Positions 10,501-17,291 of a stretch of DNA of 40,257 bases are shown one piece after another. Both the position numbers and the translations under genes were made by a program. This DNA is from an uncultured Clostridia bacterium (GTDB lineage Bacteria > Bacillota > Clostridia > Christensenellales > Borkfalkiaceae), in contig CAMFEK010000015.1 in the NCBI GenBank assembly GCA_945949395.1, forward strand, positions 1 to 40,257, in the 5' to 3' direction. The stretch's first letter is position 1. Each line of letters begins with the position of its first letter. The notes beneath the pieces are model-generated. The model saw nothing but the letters and a program-made list of their open reading frames with translations, was not told where the DNA came from and did no database searches.

Positions 10501-10552
10501 CGGGAACCCATATCTTTCGAAAGGAGCGGTTATTCATTCTTTGTTTCTTCAT
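7522..10552 (-). CDS. Membrane-anchored glycoside hydrolase family 3 (permuted), interrupted by a frameshift
   Basis: Two frames together encode one GH3 of about 1009 residues. Codons from ATG 10552 (AGGGAG 7 bases upstream) give a single N-terminal anchor helix and the start of the GH3 C-terminal-type domain (SREGMVLLKNNGILPL; GGGSAKW). Around 10102-10118 the frame must shift by one base; the second frame then continues to 7522 with FIGREGQEGSDKK, GYGLSYTTFEQS (Fn3-like), GRNFEYYSEDPVLTG, YIKHFAVNDQE and GIVLTDMYS (nucleophile Asp), and ends in a C-terminal anchor helix. The shift lies at or beside a run of five C (minus strand), so either a sequencing or assembly error or a recent inactivating indel is possible. 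Read alone, the second frame (7522-10095) lacks the anchor and the first ~145 residues. It is probably a paralogous partner of the downstream GH3. Confidence 0.85.
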
Positions 10553-10566
10553 TTATTTTCTCCCTA

Positions 10567-10597
10567 TAAAACGGGCGACACCCTTTCGTGCCGCCCG
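10567..10597 (-). terminator. Intercistronic terminator or attenuator hairpin
   Basis: On the minus strand CGGGCG-G-CAC pairs with GTG-T-CGCCCG around a six-base loop, followed at once by TTTTAT. It lies between the lipoprotein stop and the GH3 start, just upstream of the GH3 ribosome site. Its place suggests partial termination, giving more lipoprotein than enzyme, or protection of the mRNA end. Confidence 0.55.
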
Positions 10598-10605
10598 CGA
10601 AAAAT

Positions 10606-11295
10606 TTATTCTACGGTGAAAGTCATGGTGTCTTTCGATACGGTAACGTCCATGGCTTCGTATTTACCGGTATCAACAAAATACAGGGAATCGAAGTAAT
10701 AGAAGAACTTACCGGGATACATGATATCGTCGGCGTCTGCGCTCGATACGTCTACCGTTTCAAAGTTTGCGCCGAATCTGGTGTAGGCAGCGCCCGCGCC
10801 GGAGATGAGCATCGTTCCGGTTACCCGATCGGGCTTTTGCAGGGTGATTACGCCCTTATTGTTTTCAAAGGTGCCGCTGAAGGTGAGTTCCATTTTTGCC
10901 GTCTTACCTTCGGGGATTCCCATGGCTGCATACCTTTCAGTCGTAGGGTCTACTTTAATAGATTTCGTCAACGTGTAGGTAGTGGATTCCAGTACTAAAG
11001 TTGCCGTATAGAAATCTGCAACGCCGCCGCTTTCCTTTATAGTGAACGTGCGGTCTTCGCCTATATCGGCAATGTTGCTATTCAGATGCGAGTACATTCG
11101 ATCGAATTTAACGTATTTGCCGGGGTCGGCTGCGATATCCGCTTTCACTTCCTCATTCTTAAAATACGTCGCGGAATCGACCACCGTCGTATAGGTTCCG
11201 TCGACCGTTGCGCCGCAGGACGTCATGGACGCGCATACGGCGGTAAGACAGGAGAGCGCAAGCGCGCAGGAAACGATTTTCTTTACTTGGTTCAT
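10606..11295 (-). CDS. Predicted lipoprotein of unknown function, upstream of GH3 genes
   Basis: A 229-residue protein. The N-terminus has Lys5-Lys6, a hydrophobic stretch, and a lipobox-like MTSC with the candidate lipidated Cys at residue 27, followed by GATVDGTY. The mature part is beta-rich, with regular strands of 8-12 residues (TYTTVVDSATYF, TFTIKESGGVADFYTATLVL, MELTFSGTFENNKGVITL), suggesting a lipocalin- or calycin-like barrel of the META/DUF kind. I recognise no family for certain. It is the first gene of the minus-strand operon with the two GH3 enzymes and has its own promoter at 11348-11376, so a role in holding or sensing the glycan substrate is plausible but only inferred from context. 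Confidence 0.75.
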   Translation of the reverse strand: MNQVKKIVSCALALSCLTAVCASMTSCGATVDGTYTTVVDSATYFKNEEVKADIAADPGKYVKFDRMYSHLNSNIADIGEDRTFTIKESGGVADFYTATLVLESTTYTLTKSIKVDPTTERYAAMGIPEGKTAKMELTFSGTFENNKGVITLQKPDRVTGTMLISGAGAAYTRFGANFETVDVSSADADDIMYPGKFFYYFDSLYFVDTGKYEAMDVTVSKDTMTFTVE

Positions 11296-11347
11296 TGTGA
11301 AATTCCACCAAAAATATTTTGTTTTTTATTCCTCATCGGATAGTTAA

Positions 11348-11376
11348 AGAATACATTCGGGAGGGAACTTTTTCAA
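11348..11376 (-). promoter_or_regulatory. Sigma-A-type promoter for the lipoprotein-GH3 operon
   Basis: On the minus strand TTGAAA (11371-11376) and TATTCT (11348-11353) are separated by 17 bases. The start codon of the lipoprotein lies about 50 bases downstream. Two near-repeats of CCGAYTTT, 10 bases apart, lie directly upstream of the -35 box and could be an activator site. Confidence 0.6.
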
Positions 11377-11414
11377 TAAAGTCGGCAAAATCGGTCGTTT
11401 TTCATTCTTATCAC

Positions 11415-11445
11415 AAAAAAACCACAGAAAATTTTGTTTCCGTGG
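11415..11445 (-). terminator. Rho-independent terminator of the histidine kinase gene
   Basis: On the minus strand CCACGGAAA pairs with TTTCTGTGG (one G-U pair), followed by a run of seven T. It starts about 10 bases after the kinase stop, so it ends the LytTR/GHKL operon and separates it from the lipoprotein-GH3 operon. Confidence 0.85.
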
Positions 11446-11454
11446 CTTATAATA

Positions 11455-12801
11455 CTATTTTTTTACGATCAGGATGCCGAGGATAAAGCTTTCGTTTTCC
11501 GTTCGCACCGTAAAGGTTCCGCCGTAGCTTTCCGCGATTTTTTTGATGGATTTTATGCCGAATCCGTGCCAGGCTTTATCATCTTTCGTCGTCATCAGTT
11601 CTTTTTCGTCGGTAATCGGTTTTCCTTCGTAATAGTTTCGGATCACGATACTCACCATAGAGCCTTGACCGGATACGTTAACTTTCAGTTTCCGTTTTTC
11701 CTCCTTGACCGTCGAAAGATACTCGATGGCGTTATCCAGAGCATTTCCGAAAAGAGAGTAAACGTCGGCGTTCGACATAAAGGCAAGTTTGCTTCCGTCG
11801 GCGATCACCGTCATATCGATTCTTTTTTTGGAGCATAAGAGCTTTTTGTCGGTAATCACGGTGTCGAGCGCACGGTTTCCCGTATTGACCATCGTGTCGT
11901 AAATTTCAATCGATTCGCCGATTTCCTTTAGGTACTTGTTATCGATCGATCCGTTTTCCTTCACGGATAAAAGTTGGTGCTTTAAGTCGTGACATTTCTC
12001 GTTGATGATGTCGATGCTCTCCTTGATATATTCATACTGCTTGAGCCGTAGATCCTTCATGTGCAGAAGGGATTCCGTTTCCCTTTTATTGACCATCTGT
12101 TTCGTCAATAGGAATTGTACGTAGAGAACGATAAAACAGCAACAAATCACGGAGATATTCATCAAAACGAATAACACGTGACTTTCCACGTTAAAGGAGG
12201 AGGAAATGCTCCTCACGGCAACCGCTACGATAAGGACGCAGATGAATAAAACGAGAGTGGAGGGGGAGTTGGATTCCGCCACGCTTTTATCCTGTTCTAT
12301 CGTTCGGGCAAATACGAAATAGATGGGGATATAAACGATTGCGTAACAGAAAATCCAAAACAGAAAACCGAAGACGGTAACGGGGTTGCTCGAGAAAAAT
12401 TTTAAGGAGGGGTAAAAAACGACGAGCGTATTGTTTAAGAGCATTGCGATCGTTTGCGTGGAATAGCTCGCGATGCAGGCAAACAGAAGAGTCACCGTTC
12501 GTTCTTGATAACAAAACCATAAAAAGAAGCCGTTCAGCGCATAAATGAGTATGTGACTGATGAAGTTGAGCAGGGGGTAAAACAGATCGAAGTTCGCATT
12601 GTGGCTATGGATTTCTCGAACGAGGATTAGATCGATATAAGCGATCCCCGCCGTGATCAGCATGCAAATGAGGGACGCGACGATCGCCCGAAAGATAAAA
12701 CGCGTTCGTTTTTTATAGGACGTTGCGAACATCAAATCGGCTACGATGAGCCAGACGATGACCGCCTCTCGCATAGAGAAGAATAAGGTTGTGCCATCCA
12801 T
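11455..12801 (-). CDS. GHKL sensor histidine kinase (AgrC/HPK10-like)
   Basis: A 448-residue protein. The first ~220 residues form about six transmembrane helices with short loops and no large extracytoplasmic domain. A coiled linker follows (VNKRETESLLHMKDLRLKQYEYI), then the dimerisation/H-box NEKCHDLKHQLLSV with the likely phosphorylated His, the N-box NALDNAIEYL, and a G-box region WHGFGIKSIKKIAESYGG. This arrangement is typical of peptide-sensing kinases that work with LytTR regulators. The start ATG 12801 has GAGGAGG upstream, which overlaps the TGA stop of the preceding response regulator, so the two are coupled. The stimulus is unknown. The likely output is control of the neighbouring surface-protein or GH3 operons through one or both LytTR regulators. 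Confidence 0.9.
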   Translation of the reverse strand: MDGTTLFFSMREAVIVWLIVADLMFATSYKKRTRFIFRAIVASLICMLITAGIAYIDLILVREIHSHNANFDLFYPLLNFISHILIYALNGFFLWFCYQERTVTLLFACIASYSTQTIAMLLNNTLVVFYPSLKFFSSNPVTVFGFLFWIFCYAIVYIPIYFVFARTIEQDKSVAESNSPSTLVLFICVLIVAVAVRSISSSFNVESHVLFVLMNISVICCCFIVLYVQFLLTKQMVNKRETESLLHMKDLRLKQYEYIKESIDIINEKCHDLKHQLLSVKENGSIDNKYLKEIGESIEIYDTMVNTGNRALDTVITDKKLLCSKKRIDMTVIADGSKLAFMSNADVYSLFGNALDNAIEYLSTVKEEKRKLKVNVSGQGSMVSIVIRNYYEGKPITDEKELMTTKDDKAWHGFGIKSIKKIAESYGGTFTVRTENESFILGILIVKK

Positions 12802-12816
12802 ATGTTTTGCGCCTCC

Positions 12817-13521
12817 TCATTGATTTTTTAAGATGTACTCGTTGATGTCGGACAGTAATTTTTTCTTTCTTGCACGGCTGATTTTTAAGCGTTCCTCCCT
12901 CAGCCAAACCTCGTCGCCGCAAACGTTTTCTATATACCGCATGTTGACCAAATAGCAGGAGTTGATTCTTGTAAAATCATATTTGAGAAGGGCTTCTTCT
13001 GCGGATTTCATACTGCTTCTCTCCTGAAATACGCCGAAGGCGGTGTGATAATAGATGCAATGTTTTTCTACGGAGACGTAATAGAGAAGGTTGATGGGGA
13101 TACGGATGACGCCGTCCGGATTTTTTATAAAAATATCGTTCGATCTTTCGCTATGTATCTTGGAAAAGAGTCGCTCCCATACGGATTTGATCTTTTCATA
13201 GGTATACGGCTTGATGATATAATCAAATGCGTTCACGCTGTATCCCTGAATAGCGTAATTTTCCAAATTCGTGACGAAGATGACGGGAACGGTCGGGTCC
13301 GCCTGTCGTAATTTTTTGGCTCCCTCCATTCCGTTTACGCCGGGAACCTGAATGTCCATAAAGATGCAATCAAACTGCATATTGTAATCGGAGAGCAACA
13401 GGAGCGAATCATGGTAAGTGCTGACCTGAATAGGAACGTTCTTTTCTTCCGATAGGCGAACAAGGCAATCCTGAATATAGATCAAATCGGAAGAAGTGTC
13501 TTCTACAATGGCGATTTTCAT
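12817..13521 (-). CDS. LytTR-family response regulator
   Basis: A 234-residue protein. The N-terminal receiver domain has the acidic pocket IVEDTSSD, the phospho-acceptor Asp in FDCIFMDIQVPG, and the conserved Lys in DYIIKPYTYEKI. The C-terminal LytTR DNA-binding domain begins near residue 130 (IRIPINLLYYVSVEKHCIYY) and includes the usual RINSCYLVNMRYIENV segment. The start ATG 13521 has AGGAGGG 8 bases upstream. It is directly upstream of, and translationally coupled to, the GHKL kinase at 11455-12801, which is its probable partner. LytTR regulators bind pairs of ~9-bp direct repeats about two helical turns apart; I did not find a convincing pair nearby. Confidence 0.93.
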   Translation of the reverse strand: MKIAIVEDTSSDLIYIQDCLVRLSEEKNVPIQVSTYHDSLLLLSDYNMQFDCIFMDIQVPGVNGMEGAKKLRQADPTVPVIFVTNLENYAIQGYSVNAFDYIIKPYTYEKIKSVWERLFSKIHSERSNDIFIKNPDGVIRIPINLLYYVSVEKHCIYYHTAFGVFQERSSMKSAEEALLKYDFTRINSCYLVNMRYIENVCGDEVWLREERLKISRARKKKLLSDINEYILKNQ

Positions 13522-13545
13522 GCTCGTATCCCTCCTGATATTCCT

Positions 13546-13573
13546 ATTCTAACATATTTCACGGGTTTTTTAA
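13546..13573 (-). promoter_or_regulatory. Possible promoter for the response regulator-kinase pair
   Basis: On the minus strand TTAAAA (13568-13573) and TAGAAT (13546-13551) are 16 bases apart, about 25 bases upstream of the response-regulator start. The match is moderate. If real, the pair can be made without reading through from the other regulator gene. Confidence 0.4.
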
Positions 13574-13610
13574 GACAAACGGCATTTTCGGCATTTTTTC
13601 TTTCCTGAAA

Positions 13611-14318
13611 TTAAACGGAAAGGTAGTAATTCAAAATTTTTTTCAATTGCGTGGCTTTGCTTTTTGAAAGCGTCAGCCGATTGCCGCAGACGACGACTTC
13701 CGTGTCGGTGATGTCCTCTATGTATTTCAAATTGACTAAATAGTATTTACTGCAACGGAAAAAACCGTGAGGGGACAGCAGTTTTTCCGGCTTGGATAAA
13801 GGAGCCCATTCGCTGACGGAGCGGTTCTCCTTTCCAAGGTGATACACGATGTTATGTCCGAACACCTCGACGTAGGTGATTTCATCCGAGGATAAAATCT
13901 GAATTCCGCTCGCAGAATTTACGCCTATCTTGATCTTTGTTTTTTGTTCGATGATCTTGATCGCCCGTTCCATGGTAAAGGAGAGAGATTCCATGTCTAC
14001 GGGTTTTATAACGTAATCCAGGGCGCCGACCGTATACCCCTCTACGGCTAAATTGGATACGGCAGTAATAAAAACGATGATGACGTTCTTATCGCTCTCT
14101 CGGATCTTTTTTGCGATTTTAATACCATCCATGCCGGAAAGCATGATGTCGAGAAAGATCAAATCGTATCCGTTGTTTTTTTTGGCAAAAAATTCCTCGC
14201 CCGAGGAATGTTCACAGACGGAAAAGTCGATTTCGTGCTGTTCCCCGTATTTCGTAATAAAAAATTTCAATCTGTCATTTTCTTCTTTGTTATTTTCCAC
14301 AATGGCAACCTTTATCAT
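13611..14318 (-). CDS. Second LytTR-family response regulator
   Basis: A 235-residue protein if it starts at ATG 14318; an in-frame TTG at 14333 is possible but has no ribosome site. The receiver carries KVAIVENNKEEND, the phospho-acceptor in GYDLIFLDIMLSG, and the Lys in DYVIKPVDMESL. The LytTR domain starts near residue 130 (VNSASGIQILSSDEITYVEVFGH) and includes the FFRCSKYYLVNLKYIEDI segment. It is a diverged paralogue of the next gene and lies 89 bases upstream of it on the same strand. Only one kinase gene is present for the two regulators. It is divergent from the surface-protein operon that starts at 14764, which makes that operon a likely target. Confidence 0.92.
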   Translation of the reverse strand: MIKVAIVENNKEENDRLKFFITKYGEQHEIDFSVCEHSSGEEFFAKKNNGYDLIFLDIMLSGMDGIKIAKKIRESDKNVIIVFITAVSNLAVEGYTVGALDYVIKPVDMESLSFTMERAIKIIEQKTKIKIGVNSASGIQILSSDEITYVEVFGHNIVYHLGKENRSVSEWAPLSKPEKLLSPHGFFRCSKYYLVNLKYIEDITDTEVVVCGNRLTLSKSKATQLKKILNYYLSV

Positions 14319-14347
14319 ATCATCACCCGTCAATTTCTGTAATTTTT

Positions 14348-14375
14348 ATTATAGCAGAAAAAAACTTCTTGTCCA
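14348..14375 (-). promoter_or_regulatory. Promoter for the LytTR regulator gene
   Basis: On the minus strand TGGACA (14370-14375) and a perfect TATAAT (14348-14353) are 16 bases apart, about 30 bases upstream of the ATG at 14318. Confidence 0.65.
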
Positions 14376-14443
14376 TACCCGTTTTTAATTTTTATAAAAA
14401 AATATCTCACGTTTTTCTGACTGAAGAAAAAATGAATAAAAGG

Positions 14444-14478
14444 AAAAAAGGGTTTTGATTTTTTCAAAGCCCTTTTTT
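14444..14478. terminator. Symmetric terminator-like inverted repeat between divergent promoters
   Basis: The arms AAAAAAGGG-T-TTTGA and TCAAA-G-CCCTTTTTT pair over about 14 bases and end in T-runs in both directions. It stands upstream of both divergent promoters and does not follow any gene. It may insulate the two promoters or be left over from a lost gene. Confidence 0.55.
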
Positions 14479-14625
14479 GAAGCGGAATCATCCGAAAAAG
14501 AGGCGGTTTTGAACCGGGGGACGATTTTTTTGGTGAAGAGGAATATCGGCGTGATCAAAAGGATATCGAAAAAAAGGCGTAACGGGTAGAAAAAAATCTT
14601 TTGAAAATCATTTGCTGAAAAATGC

Positions 14626-14654
14626 TTGCGATTTGTATAGGAATACTGTATACT
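14626..14654 (+). promoter_or_regulatory. Promoter for the surface-protein operon
   Basis: TTGCGA (14626-14631) and TATACT (14649-14654) are separated by 17 bases. Transcription would begin near 14661, giving a leader of about 100 bases before the ATG at 14764. Neither box is perfect, which suits a promoter that needs an activator such as the adjacent LytTR protein. Confidence 0.6.
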
Positions 14655-14763
14655 ATTATGCGGAATATTATCAGAGTTTAGAGGAAGAGGAAAAGCACGG
14701 GAGTTCATGTAAGGATTTCAAGGTCGTGCAGACTCGTTTGAGCGAAGTCAAAAAGGAGAAAAT

Positions 14764-15579
14764 ATGCGGAAAAACAGCGAAAAAAGAGAACTGATTCAGA
14801 AGATTGTTTCGATTTCTATCACGTTCATCGCTTTTTTAACGGCTTTTTTTGTCTTTGCTCAAGTTTCTTTCGGCTGGTTTGCTTTCTCGACAACCGTTTC
14901 CGGAAACGGTATGGGCGTGCAGGTGCAGGCGATCGATTTTTTGGAGATCCGTGCAAGTGAAAGCGGCGAGAACGTCGGCGTTTCTCAAATCGATAAAGAG
15001 ACGATTTCTATCGACTTTCCCGACGGGGAAACGAAAAGTATTTATCCGGGCGTTTCCGGTAAATTTTCCTTTTACGTGCACGACGGTTCCATACAGGAAC
15101 AAAATCCGTATGCCTTCGGCTACCGAATTGAAGCGAAAAACGACGAATTTTACGAGGGAGAGGACTTTCCGAAAGGTTTTTATCCCGGTGTGACGGACGA
15201 GGATAAAGAAAAAGCGTTGCAATACCTATCCTCGCATATACTCTTCTTTGAGCATAGGAGCGGAAACGTGTTTTCCGGCTGGATCAGTCCCGAAAGCTAC
15301 TCGCCACGAAACGTGGCGGGCGCGCAAGAGGCGAAACCCTGCGAGGTTGCAGTCTACTGGGTATGGGTAGCAAATTACGAAGATATTTTTAATGAGACGA
15401 GCGCTTTGCTGGAAGAGCAAACGAGAAACGATATTCAAGATTTTTATCTGAAAGAAGGCAATATAGATAAAATCATGTTCGGCGGGGAAAATTCCCTCAA
15501 TGCGTTTAACGCTGCCGATACTTTGATTGGAATCACAGTAAAGTATATTTGTTTTCAAATAGAAGTCGTAAGTTTCTAA
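14764..15579 (+). CDS. Secreted SipW/TasA-like surface protein 1
   Basis: A 271-residue protein with AAGGAG 5 bases before the ATG. A basic N-terminus (RKNSEKRELIQK) leads into a hydrophobic segment (residues ~15-38), followed at once by FGWFAFSTTVSGNGMG. The Gly-Trp-Phe after the signal segment resembles the AWF/AYF motif of SipW-dependent proteins such as TasA and camelysin. The rest is soluble, acidic and beta-rich (FLEIRASESGENVGVSQI; GVSGKFSFYVHDG), consistent with a surface fibre or matrix subunit. It is the first gene of a four-gene operon with two other proteins of the same design and a giant beta-helix protein. Assignment to the TasA family proper is an inference from the motif and the context. 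Confidence 0.7.
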   Translation: MRKNSEKRELIQKIVSISITFIAFLTAFFVFAQVSFGWFAFSTTVSGNGMGVQVQAIDFLEIRASESGENVGVSQIDKETISIDFPDGETKSIYPGVSGKFSFYVHDGSIQEQNPYAFGYRIEAKNDEFYEGEDFPKGFYPGVTDEDKEKALQYLSSHILFFEHRSGNVFSGWISPESYSPRNVAGAQEAKPCEVAVYWVWVANYEDIFNETSALLEEQTRNDIQDFYLKEGNIDKIMFGGENSLNAFNAADTLIGITVKYICFQIEVVSF

Positions 15580-15589
15580 AGGAAAAAAA

Positions 15590-16333
15590 ATGCGGAAGAG
15601 AACTTTTTTAACTGGAAAATGGATCGTGACGGCAATGATTTTTATCGCCGCGTCTTTGGCGGTTACGGCGCCTACTTTTGCATGGTTTTCACAAAAGTTT
15701 CGTTTCAGTAAGACGAAGCAGCTTGGAATCGATATGCCGCCTATCATTTATCTAAAAGACGACAATCTGCAGGAAATGACTTCTTTCCATCTGGACGGGC
15801 TGAAAATAGGGGTGGAGTATAACGCCGTTTTTTGTGTGTCTCCCGCAATTTATAATTCGGTTAACAGTTTTTCTCTCGGACTGATATTTACGCAAAATAT
15901 GGGCATGGATATCAATATATATCCCATATTTTCGGTAACGGAAGAAAACGCGGTGGCCGGAGCGGAAAACGAGAAGGTCGATATTACCCGAGGTGAGACG
16001 ACGACTGCCTGTTACTTTAATTATTATAAACAAAACGACAGGGAATTTGCCGACGAAGTGTTTAACGGATATACTTACAAAAAGACGTACGGCGGTTGGA
16101 CGAGTGAAAAGGAGCCGGAACCGGGAAATCTGAACGGCGGCGTGTTCAAATCGTACGACGGATTAAAGTTTTCCGAAAAAACAGAATCTTCGTCAACGTT
16201 GATCGGTGAATTAAACGATACGAGTCGTTACCGTTTTTTTGTCTTGAATATAACCTGGCCGGATGGTGCGGGAATCGAAAATGCGAAGGAAGCGGATATC
16301 GTTTATATCGTATCGAAAGGAACGAGAGGATAA
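15590..16333 (+). CDS. Secreted SipW/TasA-like surface protein 2
   Basis: A 247-residue protein 10 bases after the previous stop. The signal segment (IVTAMIFIAASLAVTAPTFAWFS) ends in the TFAWF motif seen in SipW-processed TasA and camelysin family proteins. The mature region is beta-rich with an immunoglobulin-like alternation (GVEYNAVFCVSPAIYN; DTSRYRFFVLNITWP) and no transmembrane tail, sortase motif or lipobox. No signal peptidase gene lies in the window, so processing would rely on one encoded elsewhere. Likely a structural partner of the genes on either side. Confidence 0.72.
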   Translation: MRKRTFLTGKWIVTAMIFIAASLAVTAPTFAWFSQKFRFSKTKQLGIDMPPIIYLKDDNLQEMTSFHLDGLKIGVEYNAVFCVSPAIYNSVNSFSLGLIFTQNMGMDINIYPIFSVTEENAVAGAENEKVDITRGETTTACYFNYYKQNDREFADEVFNGYTYKKTYGGWTSEKEPEPGNLNGGVFKSYDGLKFSEKTESSSTLIGELNDTSRYRFFVLNITWPDGAGIENAKEADIVYIVSKGTRG

Positions 16334-16360
16334 AAGAGAGAGTAAAAGGAGTGAACCGGA

Positions 16361-17290
16361 TTGAAAAAAACGAAAAAAATCTTTTTTATCTTGTTTATGG
16401 TATGTCTTTTATTGACGGCGACGACGGCGATCGTAGCGGAAGCCGCATATTTTGCGAGAGGTAAGTTTAAGGACGTATTCGTAAACAAGCAAGAATATTT
16501 TTCTGCAGATATATTATATTCCCTTTCATCCATCGATTCCGAAAAAGAAAAGGTGGGTTCTCCGGCTACGGAGCAGAATATATCCGTTTACAATCATGAC
16601 GTGCATACGGGCGATTTTAACGCTTTCGACGTAACGTTCGACGTCTACGTATGGTCGGAAAGTGATTTGCCGGAGGGGAAAGCTTACGTATTTTCCTATT
16701 ACGAAAACGGGGTCGCAAAAAAGATAGCGATCTCGACAACCGACCATGCCTCACCCATCGCGAGCAGAACGCTTATCGGCGGTAAATCTTCTACCGAAAC
16801 GTTTACCGTTTCCTTCGGCTATGAGGAAGGGGAAGATCTCAATGGCGTACCCGGTCTAAACGTTGTCGTGGTGCCGACCTATCCGGAAAGACTTTCCTCC
16901 GTCATACTCGGTTCGACTATCACGCCTACCGGGGCGGAGTCCTTTTCCGTGAGCGGAAGTTTCGATACGTCTGGTAAGGTGGAAGATTATGCGGCGTTTA
17001 CCTATCAAGTCCGCGCTTCGGGCCCCGTTTCTTCAGACGTGAAAATCGTGCTGCGGTGGAATGCCAATGCTTTAACTTTAATGACGCAAAACAAGGGATT
17101 TCCTTCTCCTGCCGAGGAGATACAAGAAGGAATTTATAACAGAAAAATAGAATGGAAGGCAAAAAATAACGATACGGACGTCTTTGTGTTCTTTCGCAAT
17201 ACGAAAAACGAAATGTGGAACGGCGAAGTATATTGGAGCGCCATAGCAGGGCAGGTTTCGGTTGAATACGTGGAGGAGGCGCAGGAATAA
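16361..17290 (+). CDS. Secreted SipW/TasA-like surface protein 3 (TTG start)
   Basis: A 309-residue protein. The best start is TTG 16361, with AAGGAG at 16346-16351; the nearby GTG at 16351 is in another frame. A signal segment (FFILFMVCLLLTATTAIVAEA) is followed by AAYFARGKFKD, again an aromatic-Phe motif just after the signal. The mature part reads like a beta-sandwich (FNAFDVTFDVYVWSESDL; ESFSVSGSFDTSGKVEDYAAFTYQV) and mentions no known catalytic motif. It is followed after one base by the ATG of the giant protein, so the two are translationally coupled and likely assemble together. Confidence 0.68.
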   Translation: MKKTKKIFFILFMVCLLLTATTAIVAEAAYFARGKFKDVFVNKQEYFSADILYSLSSIDSEKEKVGSPATEQNISVYNHDVHTGDFNAFDVTFDVYVWSESDLPEGKAYVFSYYENGVAKKIAISTTDHASPIASRTLIGGKSSTETFTVSFGYEEGEDLNGVPGLNVVVVPTYPERLSSVILGSTITPTGAESFSVSGSFDTSGKVEDYAAFTYQVRASGPVSSDVKIVLRWNANALTLMTQNKGFPSPAEEIQEGIYNRKIEWKAKNNDTDVFVFFRNTKNEMWNGEVYWSAIAGQVSVEYVEEAQE

Positions 17291-17291
17291 C

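Larger units (their letters stand above)
14319..14763. other. Divergent intergenic region between regulator and surface-protein operon
   Basis: These 445 bases hold no convincing gene. They contain a promoter for the leftward LytTR gene (14348-14375), a long A/T-flanked inverted repeat (14444-14478) and a promoter for the rightward operon (14626-14654) with a leader of about 100 bases. A 107-codon minus-strand frame (14385-14708) spans the inverted repeat and has no recognisable protein features. Confidence 0.7.

Noticed and set aside
11380..11400. Near-repeats of CCGAYTTT upstream of the lipoprotein promoter as a LytTR site
   Set aside because: The spacing is 10 bases rather than about 21 and the bases do not match a LytTR consensus well; noted only as a possible activator site.
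14385..14708. Minus-strand 107-codon frame in the divergent gap
   Set aside because: It spans the inverted repeat and a promoter, is low in complexity (Phe/Lys-rich) and lacks a ribosome site.
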